NCBI GenBank assembly: GCA_036897485.1
Contig: JAYMTF010000634.1
Coordinates: forward strand, 1 to 32,371
Length of the DNA: 32,371 bases
Direction: 5' to 3'
Source: Pelargonium nanum
Taxonomy: Eukaryota; Streptophyta; Magnoliopsida; Geraniales; Geraniaceae
Below the pieces are notes generated by a model that worked only from the letters and a program-made list of their open reading frames with translations, was not told the origin of the DNA and ran no database searches. The translations under genes were made by a program, and so were the position numbers. Below, one piece after another: positions 12,817 through 22,833 of this stretch. Positions within the stretch are counted from its first letter, which is position 1. Each line of letters opens with the position of its first letter.

Positions 12817-15012
12817 GCTCATAATTGTAATCAACCGTACCTTGATTATTTGAGTCAGACATTGTACCATCTGATGAGCCACTTTGTTTCCCATTTGAGA
12901 CATTTATAGTAAGATTTTGATTTGGGTCAATGTCTTCACCAGCAAGTACAATGCCAGATGTTTTTAAGTATGAAAGTTCAGCCCGAGACACCTGCATTGC
13001 CGCCAACTCAGCCATCCAAAGCCTATCTTCATTCTTTTTATTGCATAGTTCCATGAAATTTATGCATGCTTCCCTAAAGCAAACAGAAATACATCTTAAG
13101 CCCTTATCCAAGATTTAAATAGAAGGAAAAAGGATCGAACTTCAGTATCTAAACTAACTTTTACATGGAAAATGGGGTGCTTTTATTTTAGGCTCACATT
13201 ATCAAGATTTCTTAAGCTATATGGATGCATGCTTTGTTACAAATCTACAATGAATGTTGAAACTCGAAAGTACGATAGAAGCACCAATTATGTGAAATGA
13301 AGGCAACAATGACAACCCAATTGTGAAACATTTGAAATATACATATTATCGAATCTGTTTTACTTCAAGTATTAAAACTAACAGACTATGAGATATTAGA
13401 CCTTTCTAAGTCAATTATACCTTAAGCGAGAAGCTCCAAAAGCATCAGCGAAGGATATAAGATCATCTATAAAGGCTGGTTCGAATCCAGCAACCAGAGC
13501 ACGGGCATAAGCCATTGCTTGCTCTTTACGAAGTACAGCTTTCCTGGTTTCCAAAACGCGCTGGAGACGAGCCCTGTTCATCACCCAAAACTGACCAGTC
13601 AATATAATGCATATATGCTGTTATTTCATGTATGTGTATTTTCAAGACATGACAATTACTTGGGATTTTCTTCGGGTACAGCATCATCGGCTCCATCAGA
13701 TTCACCTTTTGACTGTAAAGTAGCATCACATCAGATATGGCTATCACGTAACATAATCAGAGGAAAGATCACATTCATGAATTTCGAAACTAAGACTCAC
13801 CTTAGAAGAAACTTTTGTCTTCTTGGTATTCCCATCAGCAGCTGAAAATACATCAGTTGATTCAAATTTGTGAGTGATGACTCAAGTGGATCTCCATTAT
13901 GCAATAGGCAACAACATTCAAAGATACAAACTTCCTAGCAAATTCAACTTAATCAAGATGACCTCTCAAGGTTAAGAATTGGAACCTCTTTTGTTCACTA
14001 GATGGATTCCAAAGTCAAATGACTTCTAAAATGTAATTAGCAAGAGCTAACCATCAAAATCTGGAGGTGATGAGAAACATCCGATTTAAAAAAAAAAAAA
14101 AAAAAACCATCAAAATCTGTATCAAGCATACCTTCAGTCTCAGCAGCACTGTTTGGTATCTCAATTTGCACGATCTCCTTCTCCGTTGTCACGAATCGCT
14201 CAAGAACTTCTGGTGTGTTCACAAACCTCACAAATCTGTTCAAAGAAGATGACGATTAGGCAAAGCTAACATAATTGGGTACAATTATAACAATAGCTAC
14301 TGTTACAGATTTTGCTCCCAACCCTAGTAGGAACAGATCACAATTCTTAGATATTGGAAATTCAGTGGACATTGGTTGATTTTAAATCTTCCCAATTCTT
14401 GAAATTTCACCCAAATTTCCAAGAACTTGTTTGACTGAATCAAAAGTCAAATGGTAAAAAAAAATATAAACTAATTAAAATGCCCAAAATATTCAAACCC
14501 TAAATTGAAAAGACTAATAGACTACTGGTTCCATTCCATTTCAATATCTATGCAACCATTCAATGAAAATCAACAGAATTCTAAAAGGAAACTAAAGATC
14601 TAGCTCCTTGAACACCAATTTTGCTGCTTCTCAAGAGCCACACATTGCTCCAAACCCTACAAACACACGAGAATTTATCAAAATTACCTGAGCAGAGTTG
14701 CTTTGGTGAACCAGGAAGCATCTGAGCTTCTGGGTCGAAGCGTAATCGAGTAGCCTCCTTTGGAAATCTGGTCCTTGGCACATTTCAGATGCAACAGAAA
14801 CGGCTCCAGAAGCCCAGACGCCAATTTCTCGTTAGCTCCACCAGCAAAAATCACCAGATCACACCTTCAGATCAAACCCAAGAAGATTAGCCATCAAGAC
14901 ACGAACATCTGTGTAAATGTGTATTGTATGTAGCAGAGAATTATTCACAGTACCTGGTTCTGGTGGGAGTGAGCTGAAACAGAACATACTCGAGCCGAGT
15001 CCTTGGATCCAT
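9450..15012 (-). CDS. CIP7: COP1-interacting protein 7 (CIP7)-like nuclear protein, nine exons
   Basis: Exons on the minus strand: 14954-15012, 14688-14864, 14132-14235, 13801-13841, 13660-13712, 13421-13573, 12841-13073, 10961-12621, 9450-10454. All introns are GT-AG and the phases close to 1161 residues; Arabidopsis CIP7 is, as I recall, about 1060. The start [20 protein letters not shown] and the block [20 protein letters not shown] (from residue 147, exon 6) are family hallmarks. Exon 8 encodes a Pro/Tyr-rich stretch (about 287-328), a Ser/acidic patch, Lys-rich likely nuclear signals (about 386-408), the conserved [13 protein letters not shown] (409-421) and [12 protein letters not shown] (494-505). 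Exon 9 opens with a charged, probably coiled segment and ends in [12 protein letters not shown]7 is a nuclear COP1 partner reported as a positive regulator of light-induced genes; it has no recognised DNA-binding fold. Related plant paralogues share the N-terminal part, so strict orthology is likely but not proven. Confidence 0.93.
10899..10941 (-). mobile_element. Minimal LINE-type retroinsertion in CIP7-like intron 8
   Basis: A 15-bp sequence GGAAACTAAACTCCT occurs at 10899-10913 and again at 10927-10941. It flanks only 13 bases, which on the minus strand read GCTTATCAAAAAA. A perfect target duplication around an A-tail plus a few 3'-terminal bases is what a severely 5'-truncated LINE copy leaves. 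The terminus resembles those of the LINE-type tails at 24148 and 24784. Confidence 0.6.
12785..12813. repeat. (GA)n microsatellite in CIP7-like intron 7
   Basis: About 14 GA units, adjoining a purine/pyrimidine alternating GTGTGT and GCGCACGC stretch (about 12759-12782), lie within intron 7 (12622-12840), close to its donor. Confidence 0.95.
14049..14119 (+). mobile_element. Short poly(A)-tailed retroinsertion in CIP7-like intron 3
   Basis: AACCATCAAAATCTG is present at 14049-14063 and again at 14105-14119. Between the copies are 24 bases (GAGGTGATGAGAAACATCCG plus ATTT) followed by 17 to 19 A residues. A target duplication of about 15 bp plus an A-tail is diagnostic of L1-type target-primed reverse transcription. 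The source RNA is not recognised. The insert lies 12 bases inside the intron 3 donor side. Confidence 0.75.
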
Positions 15013-15265
15013 GGAGTGAGTCAGAGACACAGAATGTTGGAGAAATTGAGAGATGGGTTTTGCTTGTTTTGTTTCAGAGATTCATGGGTTCTGTTCCGTC
15101 TCCGGATTCTCGCACCAATTTACGAGATTTCTCTCATTTCCACATCTGGGTCTTTAGAGAGAGAACAGAGGAAAAGAACACAGAGCAAGTAGACAGTATG
15201 GGAAAGTTTGAGCTCACAGCACTGCACATGGAATGTGTGTGTGTGTAAGAGAGAGAGAGAGATAA
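15013..15265 (-). promoter_or_regulatory. 5' leader and proximal promoter of the CIP7-like gene
   Basis: The leader is pyrimidine-rich on the coding strand, with a CT tract at about 15247-15262. It contains three very short upstream open frames (15134-15145, 15120-15137 and 15074-15085 on the minus strand, three to five codons each). If transcription starts upstream of 15145 these could dampen translation of the main frame, whose own start has a weak -3 base. No clear TATA box was seen. Confidence 0.45.
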
Positions 15266-18200
15266 TTTTCATTTTTTATGATTATTGGAGGTGGGTCCCA
15301 CAGGAAATGCCGACATGTTTCTCTCTCTAAAGGTGGTGGCTTGATGATTGGGGTAGGTGCGGCGGCGTCGGCGGCGGCGGAGGAAGTGGTGGTGGCGGTG
15401 GTGAAAGAAACTAGAGAGAGAGTGTGTGTAATGGGTTTGTTGAGAGGTCCATTTTCTTTTACATTAATGTTTGTGTGTAAAAATGTTCTCGCCATTCACG
15501 AGAACAGAGTGTCACTTTTTTCTCTCTTTTTGTTGTTGTTAATTTCTGTGCTTTGCTGGCACTGTCAGGGGCAGTGGTGCTAGTAGTAGAGTTGCTTCTA
15601 GCTGTAAAAAATAGAAAGAGTGAATCAGTAGCCAGAATAATCTACAAACTTGCAACATCTCCAACCAGAAAAAAAAAAAAATAAATAAAGCAGAAAAGAA
15701 AGTTACTTTTAGTTTGGATCCAGCCAATTCACATACTCCAAATCTACAATCCAAACCATTTAGTTGAAAAGAGTTTGTATATAGAAATAATTGAGAGAAA
15801 ATGCTATCATCACTTTTTTTTTTTTTTAAGATGACTATTTATAAGGGTGACATATCTAGTTATCTGACGAGTTGACAACGAGTGATTGATTGTTTGCTGG
15901 GCACGTGAGGAAATTATGGTTTTCGCACTCTGAAAGTGTCTATCATTCTCTGTAAGCCCTCCAAGCTCCACGCATAGTGTGGTTTTTGGAGGAGTGCCCA
16001 TCGCTACGGATGACTTTCTTGGGTTCCAAAAAGGTTCGATCTCCTTCGAGACTTCATGGATGACTCTTGGAGAGTATGATTTATGTCAAGTGTTAGAGTA
16101 GCTTCTTGGAGTTTGATAGATTACTCTTGAGTATATTTTTAGTGACCAAGTGTTAGCACCTTTGTAAGTACCATAAGAAGTCACGTGGAAACACTCTTAG
16201 AAGTACTTTTGAAAGTCATGCGAAAGTACTCTCGATAATTCTTTTGAAAGCTTGTTCACGGCGTATGGACGGAAGGTCTAGACGAACGATACTCTTTTTC
16301 GATAAATTGATTAGTGTATACTTATTTTTTAAGAACTAAATCAATCTACCGTTATTCATTATAATAAAAATCAATCTATCGTAACAACCATATTTTATGT
16401 TGATCTTATCTTAAAGAGAGCATATTGTATTATAATAGAATTAAGGAATAGAATTTTGATAACAGCAGTCACTAGTAATATAGATGTGATTGGTTTAAGA
16501 GAGTTTTATGCATCTCATTTTTATCATTCATCATAACATACATTAAAAATGCAATTCCATGAATTGGTCTCATTTTAAGGTTGTTGAGCAATCATTAGTT
16601 ATGCCCGATTAACAAAACTAAATCTATTTTGGAATTTAATAAATATTATAAGAATAGAGAAATGGTGACCTAATGATTAAGGATGCGAGTTGCAAAAAAA
16701 ATGGTTTATTCTTCAATTTGTGTTCATTATCATCGCAATAAGTCAACAATGAGGGGTAAATTATATACAACTTATTTTACAACCTCTACCTACTAAAATA
16801 GATTGCATATATATTGTATTCAAAGTAAACTGGCTAAAACTATAGTGTAAATAGATTATAAAGAAAACATGACCATATTTGTAAAGTGAGTATTTTTTGA
16901 TTTAGAGACATATTATTGTACCGCGCCAACAATAAAGCACAACTCATTTTGTGAGCTCTAGTGATAAATGTAGTTGTGTGAGATGTATAATTCATGCCCT
17001 CATTTTGTGAACAAGAAATAGAGTTGTCAAATTGAGAACTAGAAAAAAAATGTTTGAATCCAATTCCAAGTAGAAGTCATTAAGGTGAGTGAAGTTGAGT
17101 TGGCTATGTGCGCCAAAACAATTGAGGAGATTTGTCTGCCAAGAATACAGATAAACTGCAACTTGTGTCATTAATTTTCTCAACTTTGATGATCCCAATG
17201 CTTTAAATTTGGATCAATCATCATAAAGTTACAACCCTTACATAAGGATTTGCAGAATTTAAAGTATTTAGCTTAAGTAGTAATCAAAATACTTAAGTAG
17301 TAATAATTTGGATTGATGATTTGATTATTAAATTGGTTGTATTACACAATTTGTATATGAGTGAGTTAACCCGACATGACATAGTAAACATATTTAAATA
17401 GTTGAGTTTAAAATTACTCGATCCAACCATACATGTTTAAATAAATAAGTTGAAACTGTCATAACTAGTTATATTTTCCATTTAATTTGTATAAGTCACT
17501 TTTTACACAATTCTGTTTAAATTTTTGCATTTTCATCTTTAAATGAGTGAGTTATAAATGGTTGAATTATGTAAGATGCATATGTTCATGTAAAATGTCG
17601 TGGGTTCAAGAGAACGAAAGTTGTGAAATATTGTGTTGTAACAAGAGATTTTTTTTTTGAATCATGAAAAAAGAGTTCATTACACAAAATGTAAAAAGAG
17701 TTTTCAACATTATTATTAAAGTTATGTGGGGTATATAAAAAGAAAAGAAAACTTGGTTTATAAGCTATATACAAGTAGGGGATAAAAGAATTCTAAATTA
17801 GTTGAGTTGACTAGTTTGTGCTTAGTACTGATTTTTTTTTTCTTTTACATAAGACAACTTTTTTGGTTGTTTTAGATTGTGGATAGAGGGGTTTGATGAA
17901 GTAAGAAAGTGGTAATATTTGACTATACCTATAGCACATATGTGTGTGTATATATACATATTTGAAAATTTTCTTTGGGGATCTTCATCAAGAATGAATG
18001 GAGTAGGTTTGGAAAATTATCATTTCTATTTCGAATAGGATTCATATCAGAATTATTCAGATTCACATTAATAAAGAGTAATTTGAATCTAGTTTAAAAG
18101 AAAATCGAATTAGATTAATTTTTTTTAATTGAATCAAATAAAATTCAAAAAATTTAGTATAAGGTGAACGAACAATTCGAAATTGGTCGAAACGGAATGA

Positions 18201-18895
18201 ACTATTTTAAATCAGACATAATTTTGTTCGAATCCAAATTATCATATCCGTTGGAGAATATAGGGGGTTGGTGAAGTAGTGATTGGCCTTAATCTTGAGA
18301 GTATAGACCTAACCATCATCTCTCCATTATGTACTTAGATGTATCAATCCAATTCCAACCACAACATGATTTAAAGATGAGGCTATAATTAGAATTCAAT
18401 TATTCTCATGGGTCACCACCAATTAGCTGTTTATACATGCTGTCAAACAAACTTTTATAGTCATTATAGTAATCATGTTCTGCTCATCCATCTACCTAGC
18501 TTTGGATTAAAGTTCAATTAGGTTTTGGACCAACCTACATTATTAAAAACATAAAATTAACTTGGAACAAGTATGATTTTTATTGGTGGGTAAAGAGAGA
18601 TACACAAATGATCACATTTATCCTCCTTAATTTGTAATATAGTGAGACATATATGAATTTTCTGAAAAGCCGGCTATAGAATTTAATGACAATCTCAAAC
18701 AAGTAAAACTCTAAGAATGTTTAATGTATATACATTTTCATTTTTCCTCAAATAAATACATTAATCTTAATTAGTGCAATTTGGCACATATTATTAACCT
18801 ATTTATTACAAGAAACATATGTTCCATAATGTTGTGTGGGTGAGGTAACCAAACATTTCGTTTAAGAGGAGCACAAATTTTTTATAGTGTAATAT
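15266..18895. other. Intergenic DNA upstream of the CIP7-like gene
   Basis: No gene is supported. Position 15358-15405 is a GGC/GGT-rich low-complexity patch that gives a spurious Ala/Val-rich frame. From 15830 to 16280 lies moderately GC-richer DNA that may be old transposon sequence, but I recognise no terminal repeats. The remainder is AT-rich and includes SINE-like patches near 16661 and 17541. Confidence 0.55.
17541..17659 (+). mobile_element. Possible degenerate tRNA-derived SINE
   Basis: GAGTTATAAATGGTTGAA resembles a Pol III A box. About 40 bases later GTGGGTTCAAGAGAAC resembles a B box (consensus GGTTCRANNCC). The unit ends in a run of T residues (17650-17659). The order and spacing fit a tRNA-derived SINE head, but I found no target-site duplication. 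A similar A-box-like sequence (GACCTAATGATTAAGG) occurs near 16669. Confidence 0.35.
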
Positions 18896-19132
18896 CTCAT
18901 CCGTTTTAAAATAAGTGTCTTGCTTCTCTTGAATTTGGCATCAAAATGAGACATATTTTTATATTTAGTAAGTTAGTTATACATGAACTGTCAATAATGT
19001 TCTTATAACAAGTTAGTTAGTATCTTTTAACACATTATCACGAGGATACAAGAGTAATATATCAAACTGGCTAACTTGTTCTTCATTTTTCTCAAAATGA
19101 AACGAGCGGCACTCATTTTAAGACGAATGAAG
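18896..19132. mobile_element. Degenerate Stowaway-type MITE
   Basis: The left end CTCATCCGTTTTAAAATAAG and the reverse complement of the right end, CTTCATTCGTCTTAAAATGA, are diverged versions of the termini of the MITE at 4743-4956. The interior shares blocks such as AAGTTAGTTAT and AACAAGTTAGT. A TA (18893-18894) lies just outside the left end. The element is decayed and non-coding. Confidence 0.7.
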
Positions 19133-20300
19133 AATGTAAAATGAACATCTTTAAGATAGAGAAGGACATTACTTCCATTAAGCCGATACAATTCTTTGAC
19201 AATTATAAGATTTCATTAATACATAATAGAGTTTTAAAAGATCGGCATGTACTACTGTCTACTAAAGCCGCCCCTAGCTCCCCGGTTACTTGTGATGAAA
19301 CAACAACCTACCTTACACCTTATAATTAGCTGGATATATATTGACATTTTGTCTATGATGATGATGTCCAAACACCCATCTCTCTTAGACATTAGTGGGT
19401 CCATGCCCTAAATTAACCTTTCAATCTAACCATTCTCATTTGATGTTGAATTGCAACAACCACTTCCACAAAGCACACTCTCCACCACAGGATAACCAAA
19501 TCTTTAATCTTCCTTCTAGAGGAATAACCACAAGAAAGTGTCACTCATCTTTAATTGTAAACTAGTGATGCTACACAAGACAAGTCACCCAAAAATGGCT
19601 TTCATTGATGCTGCTGGTCATCACCTAAATATATATATTTTTTCTATTTCTTCATTCCAAGCATTGGATTCTTTTGTTATTTTTATATATCATAGATCCA
19701 AATAGAAAATAGTCAAAATACATGTTTTGTTATGGACAATTATGCCCCTGAGAGAATAGAGAAATGTCTTGATATTTTCAAGTATTGTGTGTGACAGAGT
19801 GGAATATATATGGAGGTTGACCTAGCTGTACATGTGAGCATGTAGCAAATGTGATATTCTAGCTTACAATAACATATTTTAATGATTTTTTTATTATAAA
19901 AATATATATGTACAGATTTTGTAGTAATGGGCTGACAGTGGGTGTCCATGTTACTACATGTTCAAGCTTATATACACTCTATATCTCATGCAGTCATGCT
20001 AACATGTTCTTAAGCAACTAAATATTCTATTAGGTCAAGCTTCCATGTTAAGGTTGCTCTCTAATTGTTAACATACTGGTATTTTTTGCATGTGTCTGTC
20101 TTAATTGTAATATATATATATATATATATATATGAATGTACAAAAATCAACATAACCCTCACAAGGGAAACTTGGGATTGTCATTCAGATCTTGTTGAGC
20201 TTTTGTACAATCATGAACGGTCTTAATTAATTTGTGTTTTCAAAAGACATTAATTATTGAAACAAACTTTGTTACTATTCATGAGATTATGGTTCACCTT
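19133..20300. other. Intergenic DNA with (AT)n tract
   Basis: No gene is supported. A perfect AT dinucleotide run lies at 20110-20133. Short open frames (19141-19329 plus, 19740-19949 minus) have no recognisable motif. Confidence 0.6.
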
Positions 20301-20317
20301 AGTACTTAGGCTTATTT

Positions 20318-20560
20318 GATGAAATGAACTATAGGCTTATTCTAAGGGAAGCTAATTTTAATACAGATTTCTTGACTAAAATGCATATTGTTTATGCAGA
20401 TATGTATTGTTCTTTATCTAACCCGTCCGTGGGTTGTCTTATATTGTTGGATATAATAATATTTATAGGAGTAGTAGCTCATAGACTTGTCCCTCAAGAC
20501 TATTTTTCTTAGTTAATACATCTCTTTCTGCAAAAAAGAAAGAAAGAAAAGAAATATGTG
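20318..20560 (+). pseudogene. LINE fragment: C-terminal RNase H remnant and 3' tail
   Basis: The plus-strand frame at 20324-20512 contains ILREANFNTDFLTKM, then a hydrophobic segment ending in HRLVPQDYFS. This matches the usual C-terminal end of plant LINE ORF2 RNase H domains (REAN..ADFLAKM followed by a leucine-rich tail). After the stop comes about 45 bases ending in an A-rich AAGAAAGAAAAGAAA tail. The upstream reverse transcriptase is missing, so this is a 5'-truncated or eroded copy. Identification is by motif reading only. Confidence 0.6.
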
Positions 20561-20617
20561 ATCATATCCAAAGTTGAATTATATTTATTTACTAACAATC
20601 ATTTAGATTTATTCAGT

Positions 20618-21150
20618 TCATTCATTTCAAAATGAATGTTTTTGTTTTTATTTTGAAAAAAATAAGGTTATGTTAGTTAGACTTATATATTTACTCGTGT
20701 GTCATCATAATCACGTGTTATAATAAACTTAAGAAATACCGATTAACTTATTATAAAAATACTATTGACAATTTATGCATAATTAATTTTAAAAATAAAA
20801 TGAAATAAGACACACTACAAAAGTAGTTCTTACTTTTGGTGAAAACAAAAAATAAGCTATCGCCATGAGTTGAACTTATAAACAATGATTATCGGGCTGA
20901 CATGGATAAAAACCCAATAATGGTGAAAATATGGGTTTATATGCTTTTGATGACAACTTTTTTGTCGCACAAAGCTATACTTTCCGTGACAAACCAGCTC
21001 CAGTCGTGCACATGAGACTTTTCGTGACAATATATTTTGTTACAACTAATTATTGACTTTTCGCGACAGAATAGGGGTTTGAGCGACTGGATTGACCGTC
21101 GTAGAAAATGAAATTTCTTGTAGTGAAACTCATTTTGGAAAAGAAATTCA
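20618..21150. mobile_element. Third Stowaway-like MITE, interrupted by a CACTA MITE
   Basis: Read on the minus strand, the flanks of the CACTA insertion join as CCAAAATGAG plus TGTCTTATTTCATTTT. This matches the terminal region CCCAAAATGAGTGTCCTCTT of the MITE at 4743. The interior also matches that element (TTCTTAAGTTTATT versus TCTTAAGTTTGTT, followed by AACACGTG versus AACACATG). The plus-strand left side begins TTCATTCATTTCAAAATGAA. The outer right boundary is eroded and only approximate. Confidence 0.6.
20813..21125. mobile_element. CACTA-type MITE
   Basis: The element starts CACTACAAAAG and ends TTTCTTGTAGTG, whose reverse complement is CACTACAAGAAA: the hallmark terminal repeat of plant CACTA transposons. 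Subterminal short repeats (TTTCGTGACA, TTTCGCGACA, TTCCGTGACA) are present, as expected for transposase binding regions. The flanking trinucleotides ACA and AAA fit a 3-bp target duplication with one change. It is 313 bp, has no coding capacity and is non-autonomous. Confidence 0.85.
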
Positions 21151-22092
21151 AGACAAACAAGAGATTGATTTAGATAAAAAAAACACAAAAATGAATGAAG
21201 TATTTGTTAAACTTTGGACCAACTTAAGAGATTGATGGGTGGGCTTTGAATTATTGCCCAATTGAAGGTCTCTTTCTGAAACCTACATATGTAGTGTGCA
21301 AAATGGGTAGTAGGCAAATCATTATGGTATTGAAGTTGGGCTATCCAATGGTTAAGAGAACAACCCTTTACTCTTCTCTTGAATTGTGTAAACAGTTAAT
21401 GGAGTCAGGCTAAACCTTAGGAGGCCCAATGTTCACGATTCTGATGAGGAATGAGTTATAGCAAAAAAGAAAAAGAAAAAAAGAAGTTGACTTGAAGAAG
21501 AACCCACATATTGTCCTTAGCCATTACATTTGCCCACATGGACTCCACATGGAACCCATGTGACCATGTCTACATATAAGCATTAGCAGCATTGTTTTAA
21601 CTTTCCAGGTAGGCCGATGATAGATAAATAAAGAGTTCGTTCTATTCTTGTTATAATTTTACAGGTGTCTAAATACGAATATTTGACTTTTTAGTTGTAA
21701 GTTTTGATATCAGATAATTTACTAAACTGAAAATTTAAACCGATAGTTGAAGTTTTTATTTATACTTTAATATTATATTTCAACACATTCTTTCAGGTCT
21801 TTAAAACGTAAAGATTCGAAGACGAGAGGTGGATTACTCACATTGTGTAACACAACCATTTTGACTTAAAATGCATAAAGTAGAACAAAATACTAAACCC
21901 TTGTTCAATTATGTGCAGCCTTTAATAGACTACAATGGCTATAGAGAATAGGGTTTGATGTGTATGCAAATTCAGTGTACAAGAGAAAACCATGTGAGCT
22001 CTTGAGAGACCTCACCCCTTTTCATGTGATCTTCCCCATATAGTGCTTGTGATATACTTGAATATACCACAATTCTCTTTTGCTCAACTCAA
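21151..22092. other. Upstream region of the EPF1-type gene
   Basis: No gene is supported. Several CATGTG E-boxes occur (for example 21991-21996 and 22023-22028). Stomatal bHLH factors bind E-boxes, so these are plausible but unproven sites. Confidence 0.4.
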
Positions 22093-22100
22093 TATAAATA
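22093..22100 (+). promoter_or_regulatory. TATA box of the EPF1-type gene
   Basis: TATAAATA lies 79 bases upstream of the start codon, a normal plant spacing that would put the transcription start near 22125. Confidence 0.65.
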
Positions 22101-22178
22101 TATCCAATTCCCTTTATATCCTCTTCACCTAGCTCCCACTCTCATCAATTCCAAAAGAGACACACTCAATTCAAGAAC

Positions 22179-22833
22179 ATGAAGAAATATTCCACTTCCA
22201 TCACATACTTTCTGGCCTTCATCCTCATAATTCACACCAAAATGTCTATTGCTGCCCAAATTAGCCACCCGTCATCATCATCAAGTAAATATTACTGAAG
22301 CTCTTGTCGGGTTATTCCACGTCGGTTGTGGAAGTCGTTGGTGCTTGCTTTATAAATGTGAGCGATAGCCTCACCTTTTGAGCTCACTATTGGGGTCCAA
22401 TAGCATCCAACAGTAGTATAGTAGTCATACAACATCTCCATTATGTTCCAGTTTCGGGAGGTTGTTGGGTTATCCCACATCGGGACTATATACCTTTTGA
22501 GCTATCTTTTGGGCCGTTAAGGCCCAATAACACCCGACAATTTTAAAAACTTAAATCTACTTTTGTGACTTGTAATTAAAACAAAAAATAAATTGTTTTG
22601 CAGATCATGATGAACATGCAACAAGTATGGATTGTGATCAAACGAGAAAGCTACCGCACGTGTCACTTCGCGTTGCTGGCTCGAGGCTGCCTGATTGCTC
22701 GCATGCTTGCGGAACTTGCAAGCCGTGCAGGTTGGTGATGGTGAGCTTAGCTTGTGGCTCACTAGCTGAGGCAGAGACATGCCCCATTTCTTATAGGTGC
22801 ATGTGTAACAATAAAACTTATCCTGTTCCATAA
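22179..22833 (+). CDS. EPF1: EPIDERMAL PATTERNING FACTOR 1-type secreted peptide (two exons)
   Basis: Exons 22179-22284 and 22604-22833, with GT-AG splicing, encode a 111-residue precursor. Residues 1-26 form a secretory signal peptide (hydrophobic TYFLAFILII core). A Ser/His-rich propeptide follows. The C-terminal peptide begins near VAGSRLPDCSHACG (59-72). Its eight cysteines are at 67, 71, 74, 77, 86, 95, 101 and 103, the pattern that builds the EPF cystine-rich core and loop. The ending CMCNNKTYPVP and the loop SLAEAETCP match Arabidopsis EPF1 rather than EPF2. EPF1 is a secreted signal from stomatal lineage cells. It acts through ERECTA-family receptors and TMM to enforce one-cell spacing between stomata. 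Cys46 in the propeptide is an extra. An LTR-type element sits in the intron. Confidence 0.95.
22305..22539 (+). mobile_element. TRIM-like miniature LTR element in the EPF1 intron
   Basis: Two related blocks, 22305-22412 (starts TGTCGGGTTATTCCACGTCGG without its last base, ends AATAGCATCCAACA) and 22463-22539 (starts TGTTGGGTTATCCCACATCG, ends AATAACACCCGACA), both run TG to CA. They share CCTTTTGAGCT in the middle, and the first also has a TATAAATG box. CCCACATCGG near the LTR start is a recurring feature of plant TRIM/SMART elements. A short purine-rich stretch (CGGGAGG) precedes the second block, as a polypurine tract would. The blocks differ in length (108 and 77 bp), I see no clear primer-binding site and no matching 5-bp target duplication, so it is old or rearranged. 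Confidence 0.6.

Noticed and set aside
15278..15583. 101-codon Ala/Val-rich frame divergent from the CIP7-like gene
   Set aside because: It derives from a GGC/GGT simple repeat in the promoter region and has no family resemblance.
15830..16280. Possible SINE or other mobile element with a GGTTCGATCTCC B-box-like sequence
   Set aside because: No matching A box at the right spacing, no target duplication and no terminal repeats were found.
22517..22831. 104-codon minus-strand frame across EPF1 exon 2
   Set aside because: It is the antisense of the strongly supported EPF1-type exon.
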